This document shows, in pieces, positions 32,495-33,579 of a stretch of 33,579 bases of DNA. Under the pieces are notes generated by a model. The model was not told the DNA's origin, did no database searches, and saw nothing but the letters and a program-made list of their open reading frames with translations. A program made the translations under genes and the position numbers. Source of the stretch: Desulfovibrionaceae bacterium (GTDB lineage Bacteria > Desulfobacterota > Desulfovibrionia > Desulfovibrionales > Desulfovibrionaceae); contig JAFLSV010000022.1 in NCBI GenBank assembly GCA_022510785.1, positions 1 to 33,579 of the forward strand, written 5' to 3'. Within the stretch, counting starts at the first letter, position 1. Each line of letters opens with the position of its first letter.

Positions 32495-33108
32495 ACCGGT
32501 CTGGGTGGTGCTGGACGCCAACCAGTGGAAGTATTCCCCACCCGCGTGGGGATGAACCGCAGTGCGTCTGGCAGAACAACACGGGCCAGCAGCATTCCCC
32601 ACCCGCGTGGGGATGAACCGAGATGCCCCTGGGCAAAAGCGACCACGCAGTCGTATTCCCCACCCGTGTGGGGATGAACCGTCGGATATGCTCGATGAGA
32701 CCAGGGGAGGAGCGTATTCCCCACCCGTGTGGGGATGAACCGCCTACAAGCTCATCACGGAGAGATGCGACGCCGTATTCCCCACCCGTGTGGGGATGAA
32801 CCGGAGTTTTTGCAATGGAACTGTCTGAACGCATTGTATTCCCCACCCGTGTGGGGATGAACCGCCCCTCCGTGTCTGTCGTTTTTCCGGCCCAGCGTAT
32901 TCCCCACCCGTGTGGGGATGAACCGTCCTGGCAGGGTGTTCCCCCGACAACAAGGTCGTATTCCCCACCCGTGTGGGGATGAACCGTCGCACACTGTCCG
33001 GCCCACCGTAACGAACCGGCATTCCCCACCCGCGTGGGGATGAACCGCACGTTGACAACATGGACAAAGCCATTGGTGAGCATTCCCCACCCGCGTGGGG
33101 ATGAACAC
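32470..33108 (+). CRISPR. Type I-E CRISPR array: 11 repeats of 29, 10 spacers of 32
   Basis: Repeats start at 32470, 32531, 32592, 32653, 32714, 32775, 32836, 32897, 32958, 33019 and 33080; all ten spacers are 32 bases. The repeat runs G(C/T)ATTCCCCACCCG followed by (C/T)GTGGGGATGAACCG read with overlap, i.e. stem CCCCAC/GTGGGG with loop CCGC or CCGT. Repeats 1-3 and 10-11 have the C loop, 4-9 the T loop; 1, 3, 10 and 11 begin GC, the others GT. The last repeat ends AACAC instead of ACCG, marking the leader-distal end. No leader exists on the left because cas1 sequence abuts repeat 1. Cas6e should process transcripts that come through the cas operon. Confidence 0.98.
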
Positions 33109-33515
33109 ACGGGAAAGGTTGCCGCCCGGGTGCCTGCTCGCGCGTACATCGCACAGCGAAGTAGGCGACAGGCAACGCTTCGGGCAAGTACGCCCTCCAG
33201 CGCCTGCTTTCAGGAGGGGCTGCCCGCTCACATCGGAGCCACGCCCCCTCAATTCAGGCAATACCATACGCCCAAGGTTGACCCGTGCTTTTTTAAGATA
33301 GCCCTTTTTAACCAGACCCTGGACGGCCTTCCGCACGGTTTGCGGATTTTTATCAATCTGGTGAGTAAGTTCGCACATCTCAAGCGCACTGCCTTCCGCA
33401 AAAAAAGCCGGAATCGCCTGAGATGTGCCGGAAAGTTTGGCATCATTCCATGCAATGCCCGATAGTACGCATCGTTACCCGCTTCAATAATGGATTCCAT
33501 TGACGCATAGGGCAT
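33109..33515 (-). pseudogene. Winged-helix DNA-binding protein, frame-disrupted, next to the array
   Basis: Two minus-strand frames join to one protein. From ATG 33515 the frame reads MPYASMESIIEAGNDAYYRA LHG, and near 33440-33450 the coding signal shifts frame to NDAKLSGTSQAIPAFFAEGS, then CELTHQIDKNPQTVRKAVQG LVKKGYLKKA, a good winged helix-turn-helix (33378 to about 33280). After MVLPEL the frame stays open but low-complexity into the degenerate last repeat, so its natural end is unclear. A one-base indel or sequencing error would explain the break. Function unknown; a MarR/GntR-like regulator is the nearest description. The remaining bases to 33579 hold nothing I can support. Confidence 0.5.
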
Positions 33516-33579
33516 ATAGGTATAATTTTTGGGTCATGACTAGCAGAGGGGTTGTTCCCTCAGCATTTTGAGGATAATT

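Noticed and set aside
32460..33149. Minus-strand ORFs with repeated IPTRVGN / SSPHGWG units
   Set aside because: A repeat-protein look created by translating the CRISPR repeats; not a gene.

Overview
This window looks like the chromosome of a high-GC sulfate-reducing delta-proteobacterium of the Desulfovibrio type. That assignment is an inference from FtsH beginning [10 protein letters not shown], a tRNA-Sec gene, a fused ispDF gene, the nif3 / C4 zinc-ribbon / rnpB / ispDF neighbourhood, and GC-rich codon use. No taxonomic marker was compared against a database.

Left part (1-7.9 kb). The 5' portion of ftsH runs leftwards off the edge and starts at a TTG codon. Divergent to it is selC (tRNA-Sec, anticodon TCA). 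Directly behind selC lies a degenerate accessory island of about 4.6 kb. Its ends carry imperfect copies of the T-arm/3' end of selC (2668-2683 and 6596-6611). It holds tiny translationally coupled membrane-peptide ORFs, a Sel1-repeat tail, two paralogous AT-rich secreted proteins flanking a uracil-DNA-glycosylase-like gene with an in-frame UGA, a 17-bp inverted-repeat pair with a strong promoter and a possible small RNA, and an orphan HTH antitoxin with a truncated toxin. The right end falls in the 3' end of queF and seems to have changed its C-terminus. queF is the second gene of a queuosine operon (yhhQ-queF) headed by a probable preQ1-I riboswitch.

Middle part (7.9-25.2 kb). Mostly core genes: an unknown 163-aa protein, an MdtD-like DHA2 exporter, a PNPOx-fold protein, a two-gene McrBC restriction system with an unfamiliar AT-rich N-terminal domain on McrB, a CPWC DsbA-family protein, an alkylsulfatase-type metallo-hydrolase, nif3, a zinc-ribbon coiled-coil protein, RNase P RNA, ispDF, a DUF3880-type glycosyltransferase, an HI0933-type flavoprotein, an orphan amino-acid-binding protein and a cyclophilin-like exported protein.

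Right part (25.3-33.6 kb). A type I-E CRISPR-Cas operon in the order cas3-cse1-cse2-cas6e-cas7e-cas5e, followed by only the first ~61 codons of cas1. The cas1 fragment runs straight into an 11-repeat array, so the rest of cas1, all of cas2 and the leader are missing. Interference genes look intact; spacer acquisition should be impossible from this locus alone. Beyond the array lies a frame-disrupted winged-helix protein. The two most unusual items are this cas1-to-array fusion and the selC-linked island.
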